DNA of 64,000 nucleotides from Trichoplax adhaerens (Eukaryota; Placozoa; Uniplacotomia; Trichoplacea; Trichoplacidae), in contig NW_002060945.1 of NCBI RefSeq assembly GCF_000150275.1, positions 6,969,751 to 7,033,750 of the forward strand. The letters are read 5' to 3'. Positions within the stretch are counted from its first letter, which is position 1, and each line of letters starts with the position of its first letter. The position numbers were made by a program, and so were the translations under genes. Below, in pieces: positions 63,970 through 64,000 of this stretch. The notes under the pieces are model-generated. The model made no database searches and was not told the DNA's origin. It saw only the letters and a program-made list of their open reading frames with translations.

Positions 63970-64000
63970 CTGTTTTGGTACAAATTAAGGTTCACCGTAT

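Overview
The window is nuclear DNA from an animal. It is AT-rich, uses the standard genetic code, and its genes are split into many short exons (often 40-150 nt) by GT-AG introns of roughly 50-400 nt, a few longer. Spliced by eye, the exons give proteins that align almost end to end with human ones: transportin-3, GSKIP, EFCAB6, UFSP1, PIH1D1, PRR5/PROTOR and a PP6 regulatory SAPS subunit. Animal-specific gene content, about one gene per 7 kb and modest introns fit an early-branching metazoan, most likely a placozoan (Trichoplax/Hoilungia-like). The organism call is inference; no species-diagnostic locus was seen.

Layout: (1) 808-4636 (+) PhoD-type phosphatase with a C-terminal membrane anchor, 5' end unresolved. 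(2) 5502-12838 (-) transportin-3, 29 exons resolved. (3) 14149-16960 (+) GSKIP, two exons around a repeat-rich intron. (4) 18180-25699 (-) EFCAB6-like multi-EF-hand protein. (5) 25700-30767, no gene seen, containing a five-copy ~245-bp tandem repeat. (6) 30768-32186 (-) single-exon dual-specificity-phosphatase-fold protein without the catalytic arginine. (7) 32187-42839, over 10 kb with no recognisable exon. (8) 42840-44634 (+) UFM1 protease UFSP1, complete. (9) 46232-49563 (-) PIH1D1, complete. (10) 49564-55250, gene-poor, with a palindrome cluster, a near-perfect hairpin and a tandem duplication. (11) 55251-60521 (+) PRR5/PROTOR, complete. (12) 62239-63969 (-) PP6 regulatory subunit (SAPS), running off the right edge.

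Neighbours are mostly unrelated housekeeping genes, as expected in an animal genome. Some themes recur: PRR5 (mTORC2) and PIH1D1 (R2TP cochaperone, which assembles PIKK kinases including mTOR) are adjacent and head to head, and GSKIP, PP6R and the DSP-fold protein are signalling factors. Strands alternate almost throughout. No operon, CRISPR array, rRNA, tRNA, virus or intact transposon was seen.

The least explained structure is the pair of dense palindromic TACTGTAC/GTACAGTA clusters. Each lies within a few hundred bases upstream of a minus-strand start codon (TNPO3 and PIH1D1). Several tandem repeats and a pseudoenzyme-like DSP active site also deserve a second look.
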